From positions 315-64,314 of the forward strand of contig NZ_JAIVEM010000149.1 in assembly GCF_020404765.1 (NCBI RefSeq): a DNA stretch of 64,000 nt. The letters are read 5' to 3'. The translations under genes and the position numbers were made by a program. The notes beneath the pieces were generated by a model, which was not told the DNA's origin, made no database searches, and saw nothing but the letters and a program-made list of their open reading frames with translations. This DNA is from Paenibacillus sp. BJ-4. GTDB lineage: Bacteria > Bacillota > Bacilli > Paenibacillales > Paenibacillaceae. Of the stretch, positions 9,193 to 17,866 are shown piece by piece (position 1 is the first letter of the stretch; every line of letters begins with the position of its first letter).

Positions 9193-10194
9193 ATGCTCGT
9201 TTCCTGGAATGTGACCAAGAAATGCAATTTATACTGCGAACACTGCTATCGCGACTCGGGGCCGACATCGTCTGTAGAAGACCAGCTAGCCACGGAGGAA
9301 GGCATCCGGCTCATTGATCAGATCAAGCAGGCCGGATTCAAGCTTCTCATATTCAGCGGCGGCGAGCCCTTGATCCGTGAAGATCTCTGCGAATTGATCG
9401 CGTATGCATCGTCTATCGGCCTTCGTCCCGCACTTGGCAGCAACGGCACGCTTCTGACCGCCGCCAAAGCTGCGGAGCTGAAAAAAGCGGGGCTGGGGGG
9501 CATTGCGATCAGCATAGACAGCGCCACGCCTGAGTATCACAACCGGTTCAGGAATGCGCCGGAAGGCTGGGAGCAAGCATTGGAGGGCATCCGTTATGCC
9601 CAGGAAGCCGGGCTGAGAGTGCAGATTAACATGACGCTGACCGAGGGCAATATGGATGATTTCGTGCAGGTTGCCCAGCTTGCCGAGGAGCTTCATGTAT
9701 CCTCTCTGCACCCGTTCTTTCTCGTCCCGACCGGACGGGCCATCCATATCGAAGAAGACGGGCTGAAGCGGGAACGGTATTACTCGGTTCTGCGCAGTGT
9801 TCTGTCCAAACAGAAATCAACATCCCTTGAAATCAAACCGACATGCGCTCCCCAGTTCATGCCGCTTGCCAAGAGCATGGGGCTGGAAATGCGGTACACG
9901 CGCGGTTGTCTGGCCGGGGTCTCCTATTGTTCGGTGCTGCCGAGTGGCGAGGTGCATATTTGTCCGTACCTGCCGGTCAAGGTGGGGAATGTTCGCGAGC
10001 AGCCTTTTGATGAAATATGGCGGGATAATCCGGTGTTTCGGGATTTAAGAGACTTCAAGAAATATGAAGGAGAATGCGGCTCCTGTCCCGATGTGGGCAT
10101 TTGTGGCGGCTGCCGGGCGAGATCGTACTATTACAGCGGCGGCAATTTCATGGCCGAAGAGCCGTGGTGTTACAAAAGATCGGCGGCGCTGTAA
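9193..10194 (+). CDS. ahbD: Radical SAM heme synthase-like (AhbD/NirJ2)
   Basis: AhbD oxidatively decarboxylates two propionates of Fe-coproporphyrin to vinyl groups, giving protoheme. The 333-residue protein starts almost directly with the radical SAM motif (Cys11, Cys15, Cys18 in CNLYCEHC), followed by GGEPLIRE and a C-terminal cysteine cluster (CGSCPDVGICGGCRAR) for auxiliary Fe-S. It lies 25 bases after the ahbC-like gene and is a diverged paralogue of it. Assignment of which paralogue is C and which is D rests on the usual gene order and the lack of an N-terminal extension, so the two could be swapped. Confidence 0.8.
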   Translation: MLVSWNVTKKCNLYCEHCYRDSGPTSSVEDQLATEEGIRLIDQIKQAGFKLLIFSGGEPLIREDLCELIAYASSIGLRPALGSNGTLLTAAKAAELKKAGLGGIAISIDSATPEYHNRFRNAPEGWEQALEGIRYAQEAGLRVQINMTLTEGNMDDFVQVAQLAEELHVSSLHPFFLVPTGRAIHIEEDGLKRERYYSVLRSVLSKQKSTSLEIKPTCAPQFMPLAKSMGLEMRYTRGCLAGVSYCSVLPSGEVHICPYLPVKVGNVREQPFDEIWRDNPVFRDLRDFKKYEGECGSCPDVGICGGCRARSYYYSGGNFMAEEPWCYKRSAAL

Positions 10195-10212
10195 GCTGGG
10201 GAGGTGGGAACA

Positions 10213-11202
10213 GTGGACCTGGATTCGAACGACCGGAAGCTGCTGAATCGGCTGCAAATCGGGCTTCCTCTGGTCAGACGCCCTTGGAATGCCATTGCGG
10301 AGGAACTGGAATTGCGCCAGGAAGATGTGCTTCAAAGGCTTGAAAGGCTGAAGAAAGAGGGATTCATCCGGCGGATCGGCGGGGTGTTTAATCCGACGGG
10401 ACTGGGATTTAGGGGCTGTTTGTATGCGATGGCAGTCAGGGAGGAGCTTTTTTACCAGACCGCTGCTGTCGTCAACAGGTATAGAGGCGTAACCCATAAC
10501 TACCGCCGGCGCAGCAGGCTCAATATGTGGTTCACGCTGACTTCCCGGACCGAGGAAGAACGGGGGGCTATTCTTGAAACGATCCGTGAAGCGGCGGGCG
10601 GGCCGCTTCTATTTGAGTTTCCCTCCGAGCAATTATTCAAACTAAAGGTCTTCTTGAATATGGAAGATAAGGCTGATGCATCAGCCATTACACCCAGCCC
10701 GAACTTGAATGGAGTCGCAACTTCCAAACAGGAACCATGCAAAATAGAAATAACGGATTTGCAGCTGATCCGCGAACTGCAGGGAGATCTTCCGTTGTCA
10801 ACTGAACCGTATACCGAGATTGCCAATAAGACAGGTTGCAGCTTGGAAGAGGTGTTTCTGCGCTTGCAGGCGCTGCAGGCAGGAGGAGCACTCAAACGAA
10901 TCGGAGCCGTTCTAAAGCATAGGGAAGCGGGATTTTCAGCAAATGGCCTGTTCATCTGCGTACTTCCTGAGGAGCATATACCTGAGGCAGGAAAAAGGCT
11001 GGCCGGTTATTCGGAAGTCAGCCACTGCTACAAGCGCCGGGCGCATCCCGATTGGCCGTATAATTTATACGCCATGATTCATGGACCCGATGAAGCGTCT
11101 GTTCAGAAAGTTGCGGAGCAATTTGTTCGGCTCGAAGACATCAAGGATTACGATATTCTGTTCAGCACGGAAGAACTGAAGAAAACGAGCTTTTCGATCT
11201 AA
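10213..11202 (+). CDS. ahbAB: Fused siroheme decarboxylase (AhbA-AhbB / NirD-L type)
   Basis: Siroheme decarboxylase is normally a complex of two Lrp/AsnC-like subunits, AhbA and AhbB, that decarboxylate siroheme at C12 and C18. Here one 329-residue chain holds both: residues 1-155 (RKLLNRLQ..., GFIRRIGGVFNPTGLGF, THNYRRRS) and about 180-325 (LQLIRELQ..., GALKRIGAVLKHREAGF, SHCYKRRAHPDWPYNLYAMI), each with an HTH-like start and a RAM-like ligand part. GTG 10213 is preferred over 10204 because GGGGAGGTG lies 6 bases before it. It follows ahbD by 18 bases. Fusions of the two subunits are known in the family. Confidence 0.88.
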   Translation: MDLDSNDRKLLNRLQIGLPLVRRPWNAIAEELELRQEDVLQRLERLKKEGFIRRIGGVFNPTGLGFRGCLYAMAVREELFYQTAAVVNRYRGVTHNYRRRSRLNMWFTLTSRTEEERGAILETIREAAGGPLLFEFPSEQLFKLKVFLNMEDKADASAITPSPNLNGVATSKQEPCKIEITDLQLIRELQGDLPLSTEPYTEIANKTGCSLEEVFLRLQALQAGGALKRIGAVLKHREAGFSANGLFICVLPEEHIPEAGKRLAGYSEVSHCYKRRAHPDWPYNLYAMIHGPDEASVQKVAEQFVRLEDIKDYDILFSTEELKKTSFSI

Positions 11203-11216
11203 AGCGTTTCTTATAT

Positions 11217-11256
11217 TCACACGGATGCCGTCTCTTCAAGGACAGCGTCCGTTTTT
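11217..11256 (+). terminator. Rho-independent terminator of the heme operon
   Basis: ACGGATGC and GCGTCCGT (one G-T pair) form a stem directly after the operon, followed by T5. Confidence 0.65.
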
Positions 11257-11289
11257 CGTGTTGACAGGTTAACGTCTTTGACTGGGCAG

Positions 11290-11997
11290 AAACTTTTATT
11301 GATTACACATGGGAATAAGACCGCCCGAATGAGATTTTCGTTATTTCTCACAAAAACCAAGAAATCTACAAGGGAAAGGCGCGAGAATTCCACTGGGATG
11401 GACTTACGACTAACACCAAATATGAGGTTCTTATATGGACCGAAAATGAGGCTGAAATTCGAAGCGAACCGAAGCTTACACGCTAAAAAAGAAGAGGGCT
11501 CAGATGAAATTGACGGGGATACTGAAGGGTCATCCAAAGTACAACCGGTAGTTGGGCCGTCAACAATGCCTTCCAAAAAAGGATCATTCGGATGGTGCTG
11601 AAGGTTCAACTCGAAATGGTGGTTTTAAGGATATTGGTAATTCCTATGCTAAAAAAGAGATCCGGTACCTTCAGGATCAGAATATCCTTCGTGGTACAAC
11701 ACCGGATATATTTGAGCCCAATCGTAGTGTCACGAGAATGGAGTTTGCAGCAATGGTGGTACTCAATCGAGAACAAGCTTCTAAGATGATCGGTAGAGTG
11801 CTTCAGGCTGCCGAAAATGAGAGAGGGAATCAGTGGTATACTTGGACCAGGATAAGATTGCTCAGTGGGCCAAAGGAGAGATTATGGGTCTTACGAAGAT
11901 GAATATGGTCCAAGGGTATCCGGACGGAACATTTAGACCGAAAGACCATATGAATAGGCAGGAAGGAACCATGCTTTCTTTGAAAGAGAAAAAATAA
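11290..11997 (+). pseudogene. S-layer-homology / FN3 surface protein remnant
   Basis: Frame-shifted pieces remain of a surface protein. About 11300-11490 encodes a fibronectin type III-like strand pattern (EIFVISHKNQEIY, WDGLTTNTKYEVLIWTEN) interrupted by stops. About 11620-11800 encodes an SLH motif (GFKDIGNSYAKKEIRYL, RGTTPDIFEPNRSVTRMEFA), and 11875-11997 the end of another SLH motif (GYPDGTFRPKDHMNRQE). SLH domains anchor proteins to secondary wall polymers in Paenibacillus-type cells. At least three frame changes and one stop are needed to join them, so the gene is dead. Confidence 0.75.
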
Positions 11998-12119
11998 TGA
12001 AAGAAAATATCAAGCTCGGGCAAATACTGCCCAAGTCATTATCCTGAATCCATAAACCGTGTATAACTGTGAAAATTGATGTATAAGAAGATAAATATTT
12101 GGGATTTGGAGGTTGTCTT

Positions 12120-12305
12120 GTGAGCAGAATTTCTACAAATGACTTAAAAGATATTTTGAAAAGAGCGACCGAATCAGCGCGTCAAGAAGCCAAAAAAAAC
12201 GGTGTTCCTTCTGTCTATGAGGAAAATGGAAAGATGATTAAAGAATATCCTGATGGGAAAAAAAACTCAGATCATTTTTACAGAAGAAGGAAAGCGAGAA
12301 GTTGA
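12120..12305 (+). CDS. Small hypothetical protein, C-terminus probably frameshifted
   Basis: A 61-codon frame starts at GTG 12120 after TTGGAGGT. It begins MSRISTNDLKDILKRATESARQEAKK and continues PSVYEENGKMIKEYPDGKK. At an A8 run (12257-12264) the annotated frame turns to SDHFYRRRKARS; with one A fewer it would read TQIIFTEEGKREVEYT to a stop near 12316. The latter end fits the beta-hairpin pattern of the preceding segment much better. The protein resembles small antitoxin-like or regulatory proteins in size and charge, but the family is not recognised. Confidence 0.6.
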   Translation: MSRISTNDLKDILKRATESARQEAKKNGVPSVYEENGKMIKEYPDGKKNSDHFYRRRKARS

Positions 12306-12342
12306 GTATACTTAACGCCTGGAAAGAAACAAGCGCAAGACA

Positions 12343-12394
12343 AGAAAAACCACCGGGAGTAGGTGAGCGCCTGCATAATCCGGTGGTTTTTCGT
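12343..12394 (+). terminator. Rho-independent terminator
   Basis: AAAAACCACCGG pairs with CCGGTGGTTTTT across a 20-base loop that contains a smaller hairpin. It follows the small gene at 12120. Confidence 0.7.
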
Positions 12395-12434
12395 TCCTGA
12401 AATTCTCGCCGTGGTTGCCTACAGGCACTTTGTC

Positions 12435-12470
12435 ATAGCTGCGATGCGTCCAACATCGCGGCTATTTTTT
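12435..12470 (+). terminator. Terminator-like hairpin
   Basis: ATAGC-TGCGATG pairs with CATCGCG-GCTAT, followed by T-run. No intact gene is immediately upstream. Confidence 0.55.
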
Positions 12471-12977
12471 ATTGTACCCTGGACTTCCACTGTATATTAC
12501 TATTATAACACGTTTTCTGCGAAAAGGTACTCGCAATGCCCCTTTTCATAGTATCTTATTACCCCATCACACAAAAATTTCAGCAGTAATGTTCCTAAAC
12601 ATGCATAAGTTTTAGACCACCGGCGTAGCGTCGGCTTTTTTTATTTGGCTTTTTACAAGCATGGTAGCCTTCCGGATGCTCCATTAGGACGGCCTATTAT
12701 GGCACTTGCCGCCCTGTACAAGCTTACAAGGGTGCAGATATTGTTTCCTTATATGATTTAAAGGAATAGGCAGAAGCATGCGTAAGGATCTACCTTGAGG
12801 CTTTGGTTTCCAGGCAGATTCTCTTCTGCGTACCTTGGCTTAAAAGGAAGCCCGGATTACCCCGGCCTTTGATTATCTTAAACCCTTTAAAGGCGTTGAG
12901 TAATTTATATTGTTTTCAGTTGCTTCAAAATTCCATTCAAGAGGCACTTGGTATTAAGTATCAACCATGATTAAAAG

Positions 12978-13001
12978 AGCGGCCAGTTGGCCGCTTTTTT
13001 T
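12978..13001 (+). terminator. Rho-independent terminator
   Basis: Perfect AGCGGCCA / TGGCCGCT stem with a two-base loop and T7. No intact gene ends before it. Confidence 0.65.
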
Positions 13002-13230
13002 GTTATTCCGTAATAAGAGGGGATTTGGGAGTTTTTGAGATGCAATTTTTGCCTTGAAAAAAAATTTTTCAAGTTTTTGAATGTCTATTTCCCTTATATA
13101 ATTGAGGTTTTCGGGATGTTAGAGCTTGATATAACAGGGGTTTAAGCCGTTTTAGCGCTGGTCGCTTGTCTGAGTCTATGCTATAATATGCTTACAGATT
13201 AAGGATTGGAAAAATAAGCAACTGAAGCAA

Positions 13231-13252
13231 ATCCTCCGGCTGATCGGAGGAT
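13231..13252 (+). promoter_or_regulatory. Hairpin that sequesters the ribosome binding site
   Basis: ATCCTCC (13231-13237) is the exact complement of GGAGGAT (13246-13252), with an 8-base loop. The second arm is the Shine-Dalgarno sequence of the 30-residue peptide at 13259. Translation would be blocked when the hairpin forms, an arrangement typical of type I toxin messages. Confidence 0.65.
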
Positions 13253-13258
13253 CAAAAA

Positions 13259-13351
13259 ATGAAAAATACAATAGCAATAATTCAATTAATTGTTACGACC
13301 ATAACTGGTCTGATTTCTTTGTTGATGTACTTGAACACGCTTTACAATTAA
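13259..13351 (+). CDS. 30-residue hydrophobic peptide, candidate type I toxin
   Basis: An ATG 6 bases after GGAGGAT opens a 30-codon frame, MKNTIAIIQL then IVTTITGLISLLMYLNTLYN. Residues 4-26 form one continuous membrane-spanning helix with almost no charge. The gene is followed at once by a strong bidirectional terminator, and its ribosome site is locked in a hairpin. This compact layout (structured leader, tiny membrane peptide, terminator) is that of type I toxins such as TxpA, BsrG or Fst, although no close sequence likeness to a named family is evident. An antitoxin RNA would be expected on the minus strand; no promoter for it was proven. Confidence 0.6.
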   Translation: MKNTIAIIQLIVTTITGLISLLMYLNTLYN

Positions 13352-13354
13352 CAC

Positions 13355-13397
13355 AAAAAAGGATTACTCCCACGGCCAAGTTTGAGTAATCCTTTTT
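13355..13397. terminator. Bidirectional terminator after the small peptide gene
   Basis: AAAAAAGGATTACTC pairs with GAGTAATCCTTTTT. A and T runs on both sides allow use on both strands, as in convergent toxin and antitoxin RNA pairs. Confidence 0.75.
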
Positions 13398-13454
13398 AGA
13401 CGATTTTTTATGCCGGTGATTCATTGTGCATTTTTCCACCAAACATAAATCTGC

Positions 13455-13487
13455 ACCGTAGCCCATATAGCTGCGGTTATTTTTTTG
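13455..13487 (+). terminator. Terminator-like hairpin
   Basis: ACCGTAGC pairs with GCTGCGGT (one G-T), followed by TAT and T7. No gene is seen just before it. Confidence 0.5.
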
Positions 13488-13677
13488 ACTATAGTCAATA
13501 GAATTCTAAATATCTTATGTAGTCATTATATCATGGTTCTCTATTCAATAAAAGATGAATTCATTTATTTTTGACGTAAAAATGCTCAAAAATGACCGGA
13601 ATCGGTCAGAATTGAATCATCACATACTAAAATAATCAAAATAGTGGGTTTATATTGATCTTTAACATCCATACTTT

Positions 13678-13719
13678 AAGTCTGGTGAAGGGGATTGTCT
13701 CATTTACCAGACTTTTTTT
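13678..13719 (+). terminator. Rho-independent terminator
   Basis: AAGTCTGGT pairs with ACCAGACTT, followed by T-run. There is no intact plus-strand gene upstream; the region 13400-13850 has no recognisable gene. Confidence 0.65.
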
Positions 13720-13856
13720 GTGTTTATATGCAGGCACCTGACAGATCGAATTTAACCAGGGCATGACAACAAAATAAAACAAACGCAGGAATAAGGGCTC
13801 ACGCTTAACCAGGTCTAGGGCGGCCAAATACGCCACCCAACTCCTGACAATAAAAT

Positions 13857-13882
13857 AAGCTACAACCCGAAAGGTTGTAGCT
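13857..13882 (-). terminator. Terminator of the small gene at 13898
   Basis: AGCTACAACC / GGTTGTAGCT hairpin just downstream of the minus-strand stop at 13898, followed on that strand by a T-rich tail. Confidence 0.7.
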
Positions 13883-13897
13883 ATGGGTAAGTATCAT

Positions 13898-14119
13898 TTA
13901 ACGGTTATAGCTAAGATCAGTGAGGATTTTAAAAGTCTCACGGTTCATGTTTCGTTCTACGATTTTTTTTGTCTTTTTAGGATTTCCCGAAAAGCCTAAA
14001 TAGTCAGAAACAGAAACACCGAGCCTTTCTTCCATTTCAACAAGAGCTTCCTCAAACGGGTCAAATTCCTTAGTCGGTTGCTTAGCCGATTTTGGAAAAG
14101 GGATGATCTGTGCTGACAT
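13898..14119 (-). CDS. Small hypothetical protein
   Basis: A 73-residue soluble protein starting at ATG 14119, chosen because AAAGGAGC lies 7 bases before it; longer starts up to 14152 would include this site in the coding region. The sequence begins MSAQIIPFPKSAKQPTKEFDPFEEALVEMEERLGVSVSDYLGF in two parts and ends with a basic helix (NPKKTKKIVERNMNRE). It has its own terminator. The acidic helix followed by a basic one suggests a small DNA- or protein-binding factor, but the family is not recognised. Confidence 0.65.
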   Translation of the reverse strand: MSAQIIPFPKSAKQPTKEFDPFEEALVEMEERLGVSVSDYLGFSGNPKKTKKIVERNMNRETFKILTDLSYNR

Positions 14120-14368
14120 TTTTTTCAGCTCCTTTAACATTCGTATTAACATTATATCTTATTTCTGCAAACACCGCTTTGTCTCCTTCAAAGCATCATG
14201 TGCAAAAGGTGAAGGAGATCATTGAGCACTGGATTTATGAATGAGATTCATCTGTTCAAACCGTTCATATTCAGCTAATATTAATGATTATAATTCTCAC
14301 TTATAGTATCAAATTGAATGAATACATTTGAGGTGAATGCTTGTGGATTCAAATTCGTTATCATTAAT

Positions 14369-14476
14369 GTGACAGAAGCGGCGATGGCTGTAGGCTATAG
14401 CAATGTGAGTGCATTCTCGGAGCAATTTTTCCGTGAATACGGAGTGAAGCCATCAGCAGTAAAGAAAGTATTTTAA
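14369..14476 (+). pseudogene. AraC-family C-terminal fragment
   Basis: The 35-codon piece VTEAAMAVGYSNVSAFS and EQFFREYGVKPSAVKK is the second helix-turn-helix of an AraC/XylS regulator (GYSN.SAFS..F...YG..PS). The first HTH and sensor domain are missing upstream, so only the tail survives. Confidence 0.75.
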
Positions 14477-14481
14477 CATTT

Positions 14482-14967
14482 CTAATATATTTGTTTCGTA
14501 AGAGATTTTCCTACCTTGAATAAAATAGGAATTAGACCTACCAGCACTATTCCTACAACCAATGTGGAGAGAAGCAACATTTTAAATGTTAATTCATGAC
14601 TTTGGAAAAATTGATATAGAATTAAACTGTTTATAGGAATATTTAATAAAACCCCAGTTAAAACTCCTGGTGCATATCTTTTTAATATGATACTTGCAAG
14701 TAAATGCGGAAAAAGTGCATTAACAATCATAGAACCAAGGAAACCAGTAAGAATATATTTAGCTAAACTGGAATCTGGGGAAAACAAATAAAAAAAGGTC
14801 GAAAGATAAGCCAAAGAAGTAATAATAATTATCGCAAAATAAAATTCATTTTTTTCTACAGGTTTTTGAAATTTTGAGGCGTTTTGAGACCAAGCTGGTA
14901 ACCATAATGCTTCTTCTAAATTATGCAAAGTGATAGAGAATAGAAATAAAATAACTAATTCCTTCAA
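14482..14967 (-). CDS. HXXEE-motif integral membrane protein
   Basis: A 161-residue protein with about five membrane segments. Near the N-terminus it has HNLEEALW, the H-x-x-E-E signature that names this uncharacterised membrane family; the clustered His and Glu inside the membrane suggest a metal-dependent enzyme, but no activity is established. It starts at ATG 14967 preceded by GGAGAGG. Neighbours on both sides are pseudogenes, so context gives no hint of a role. Confidence 0.8.
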   Translation of the reverse strand: MKELVILFLFSITLHNLEEALWLPAWSQNASKFQKPVEKNEFYFAIIIITSLAYLSTFFYLFSPDSSLAKYILTGFLGSMIVNALFPHLLASIILKRYAPGVLTGVLLNIPINSLILYQFFQSHELTFKMLLLSTLVVGIVLVGLIPILFKVGKSLTKQIY

Positions 14968-15170
14968 AATTACCTCTCCTTCATATCATCTATTCATATA
15001 TAAGGTAGTCAGTTTCACCAACTTCACGATACCATTCAAATTGCTCAAAATCTATTAATAGAGCCTAAAATAAATTAAATCCGTTTTTACCGCAGATTCA
15101 TCCGTGTATAGGCAGTAGGCTTTTGGTATGACCCGTATACTTCTGTAAGCCTGTAATCCTGCTTGGATTC

Positions 15171-15507
15171 ATGGGGATGTGTGTAAGCTGTTTGCTGTTT
15201 ACGCTTACTCTTGTTGGTGGATTACATGGATGGCCTAATGGTGGACTGCTGTTAGTCTTGCTGACTGTTACACGCGGTTTAATAGGTGGCTTTATCCCGG
15301 CGGTGCTGTCCTCGTCCCAAGAAGTCAGGAACAGCAAGGGGGAGCTGCAGGTTTGGTTGCTGCGGTACAGGGAATCTCAGCAATTATTGCTCCTATTTTG
15401 ACGACCACCTTGTACCGAGTAGACAATATATCCCCTTTGCTCTTATAGCGGTTTTGGTAGCTGTTATGGCTATCATTATGTTGGGGATAAGAAGAGGAAA
15501 AGTATAA
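15171..15507 (+). pseudogene. MFS transporter C-terminal remnant
   Basis: Pieces in three frames give the last membrane helices of a major facilitator: CLLFTLTLVGGLHGW, GGLLLVLLTVTRGLIGGFIP, then GLVAAVQGISAIIAPIL and IAVLVAVMAIIMLGIRRGKV. The order matches the C-terminal half of TetA-like drug-efflux proteins. The N-terminal half is absent and two frameshifts are present, so it is not functional. Confidence 0.7.
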
Positions 15508-15875
15508 TAAATTATAAGGAATTTCAGGAAAATCAGCAGGAAGTGGAATGAGGCGAGACTTACGGATATCCAGCAAAAATGGGTGGTTTTAAACAAAAAC
15601 ACAGTTGAGAAAGGTCCTTTGTCCTGTTGGATGAAGGACCTTTGCTGTAATGCTGCTTACTATAATATTTCCATGTTTTTGATTTTTACATAATACATAA
15701 CATTTAAATTACATGGAGAGTTATTTTAGTGCACGAACGACAAATTTCGTCATTATTTTTAGTTACTCAGGACGTGGAACCTACTTCGTTTCCTTAGTAC
15801 AATTATTCAAAATAACAACAAATGAAAAGAAACTTGACAGGGAGAAAGGGATTTAGAACAAGGGGGGGACAGGCT
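15508..15875. other. Intergenic region before the oligopeptide operon
   Basis: No gene is seen. An AAAGGTCCTT / AAGGACCTTT hairpin at 15610-15644 may be an old terminator. The operon promoter should lie in 15660-15860 but no clear -35/-10 pair was chosen. Confidence 0.4.
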
Positions 15876-16886
15876 GTGGCCGTTTACACACTGCGTAGAC
15901 TGATTCAAATGATTCCGGCACTGCTTGGTATTGTCGTCATCACATTCATAATCTCGAGAGTGCTTCCAGGTGATCCTGCTGTGATGCTTGCAGGGGAACA
16001 GGCTACACCTGAGACGATTGAAAATATTCGCAGCAGCATGGGACTGGATCAACCAAAGTACATTCAGTTCTTTCATTATGTTGTCGGATTGTTCCATGGT
16101 GATCTGGGTCAGGCTTACCACACCGGGCAATCGGTGGCCAGTGACTTTGCTACCCGGTTTCCGGCAACGATCGAGCTGGCATTGGCAAGTTTGATCATTG
16201 CGATCCTGGTAGCAATCCCGATCGGCATCCTGGCGGCGACCCGTAAAGAATCGATTGTTGACCACATTTCACGTGTGTTTTCCTTAATCGGTGCATGTAT
16301 GCCTATCTTCTGGATTGGATTGTTATTCATTTATATTTTTTATGCTAAATGGGGTATCGCTCCTGCACCAATGGGTCGGATTAGCGGTGACATCAATCCT
16401 CCCACACACATTACGGGATTTTATGTGCTCGATAGTTTGATGACGGGAGATTTTGTAGCTTTAAAAAGCAGCTTATCCCATTTGCTCCTGCCCGCGATCT
16501 GTCTCAGCACAGGCACTATGGCGATTGTGGCACGGATGATGCGTTCAAGCATGCTGGAAGTCATCGGCCAGGATTTTGTCCGTACAGCGAGAGCCAAAGG
16601 CTTGCGTGAGGGGGGTGTCATTTACAAGCACGCACTCATTAATGCTTTTATTCCAACACTAACCGTACTGGGTTTGCAGGTCGGCTATCTGATTGGTGGG
16701 GCGGTTATTACCGAAACGATCTTTACCTGGCCAGGGGTGGGCAGCTATGTGACGGATTCCATATTAGCGGCTGATTACGCACCGATTCAAGCATTTACCC
16801 TTGTAAGTGCGCTGATTTACAGCTTTATCAACCTCGGAGTGGATCTGATTTACGGATTAATTGACCCACGTATCCGGTACGAATGA
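15876..16886 (+). CDS. dppB: Oligopeptide ABC transporter permease (DppB type)
   Basis: First of two membrane subunits of a peptide importer. From GTG 15876 the 336-residue protein begins MAVYTLRRLIQMIPALLG, the standard DppB/OppB N-terminus, and shows six membrane segments with the long periplasmic-side loop after helix 1 (LPGDPAVMLAGE). The EAA coupling loop is visible as VRTARAKGLREGGV. GTG 15876 is preferred to ATG 15822 because a G-rich ribosome site (AAGGGGGGG) lies 7 bases before it and the family starts there. It leads a seven-gene operon with permease, binding protein, peptidase, DUF1177 and two ATPases. Confidence 0.92.
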   Translation: MAVYTLRRLIQMIPALLGIVVITFIISRVLPGDPAVMLAGEQATPETIENIRSSMGLDQPKYIQFFHYVVGLFHGDLGQAYHTGQSVASDFATRFPATIELALASLIIAILVAIPIGILAATRKESIVDHISRVFSLIGACMPIFWIGLLFIYIFYAKWGIAPAPMGRISGDINPPTHITGFYVLDSLMTGDFVALKSSLSHLLLPAICLSTGTMAIVARMMRSSMLEVIGQDFVRTARAKGLREGGVIYKHALINAFIPTLTVLGLQVGYLIGGAVITETIFTWPGVGSYVTDSILAADYAPIQAFTLVSALIYSFINLGVDLIYGLIDPRIRYE

Positions 16887-16922
16887 TGAAACGCAGCACA
16901 AAAGTAGGGGGGAGGTACTCGG

Positions 16923-17831
16923 ATGAGCACTGCAAGTGATTTGGTGGCAAAAGCGGCTGTGCCTCAGTCCAATACAGCCGCTATACCGAAAAGAAAGACT
17001 TTTTGGCGCTTATTGTTTGGCAACAAGCTCGCTTTAATCGGCTTCATCTTTATTGTTGGATGGACGCTCGTTGCCATCCTCTCATCATGGATCGTTCCAC
17101 ATGATCCTTATGTAACCGACCCGGCGAACAAGCTGTTGCCACCAAGTGCAGAGCATTGGTTTGGAACCGACAATTATGGTCGTGACATTCTTAGCCGTGT
17201 TATTTACGGGGCCAGAATCAGCATTTGGACAGGGATGATCGCCGTGTCAATTTCGTTTATCATCGGCGTACCACTTGGAGCAGTCGCCGGGTTCTATGGC
17301 GGTCGGATGGGCAGTCTTATTATGCGCTGTATGGATATCCTGCTTGCTTTCCCGTCGCTGGTACTCGCCATGGCGATTGCCGCAGCCATGGGACCAGGAC
17401 TGATGAGTGCTCTCATCGCTGTGGGGATTGTGGGTATCCCCGAATTCGCCAGACTGATTCACGGACAAACCATCTCTCTTCGGGAGAAGGAGTTTGTGGA
17501 GGCCAGCCGGGCCATTGGTGTAACGAACGGAACGATCTTGTTTCGCCACATTCTGCCGAATGCACTTGCTCCGCTGCTTGTGAATGCAACCCTCGGAATG
17601 GGCTTCGCCATTTTGACGTCTGCCAGTCTTAGCTTTCTGGGGCTTGGTGTCAAACCCCCGATTGCTGAATGGGGGGCCATGATTTCAGAAGGGCGGGCGT
17701 ATATCATTTCCGGTGAGTGGTGGATTGTAACCTTCCCGGGTCTAGGAATCGCAACAGCTATTTTGGGCTTCAATTTGCTTGGAGACGGTTTGCGGGATGT
17801 CCTTGATCCTAGACTTCGCTCTAGCAAATAA
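16923..17831 (+). CDS. dppC: Oligopeptide ABC transporter permease (DppC type)
   Basis: Second permease subunit, 302 residues. The long cytoplasmic N-terminus, the membrane helix GFIFIVGWTLVAIL, the HWFGTDNYGRDILSR signature and the coupling loop EFVEASRAIGVTNGTILFRHILPN are characteristic of DppC/OppC. It has its own GGGGGGAGG site 36 bases after dppB. It pairs with DppB to form the channel and takes energy from the two ATPases at the end of the operon. Confidence 0.93.
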   Translation: MSTASDLVAKAAVPQSNTAAIPKRKTFWRLLFGNKLALIGFIFIVGWTLVAILSSWIVPHDPYVTDPANKLLPPSAEHWFGTDNYGRDILSRVIYGARISIWTGMIAVSISFIIGVPLGAVAGFYGGRMGSLIMRCMDILLAFPSLVLAMAIAAAMGPGLMSALIAVGIVGIPEFARLIHGQTISLREKEFVEASRAIGVTNGTILFRHILPNALAPLLVNATLGMGFAILTSASLSFLGLGVKPPIAEWGAMISEGRAYIISGEWWIVTFPGLGIATAILGFNLLGDGLRDVLDPRLRSSK

Positions 17832-17866
17832 AAAATAATAGATCATCAAAGGGGAGAGCGTAAGCC

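Larger units (their letters stand above)
12395..13230. other. Gene-free stretch with terminator-like hairpins
   Basis: No credible gene is seen on either strand. Hairpins with T-runs at 12435-12470 and 12978-13001 are listed separately; another weaker one (CCGGCG-TAG-CGTCGG plus T7) is near 12620. The clustering of orphan terminators suggests several lost genes. Confidence 0.5.
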
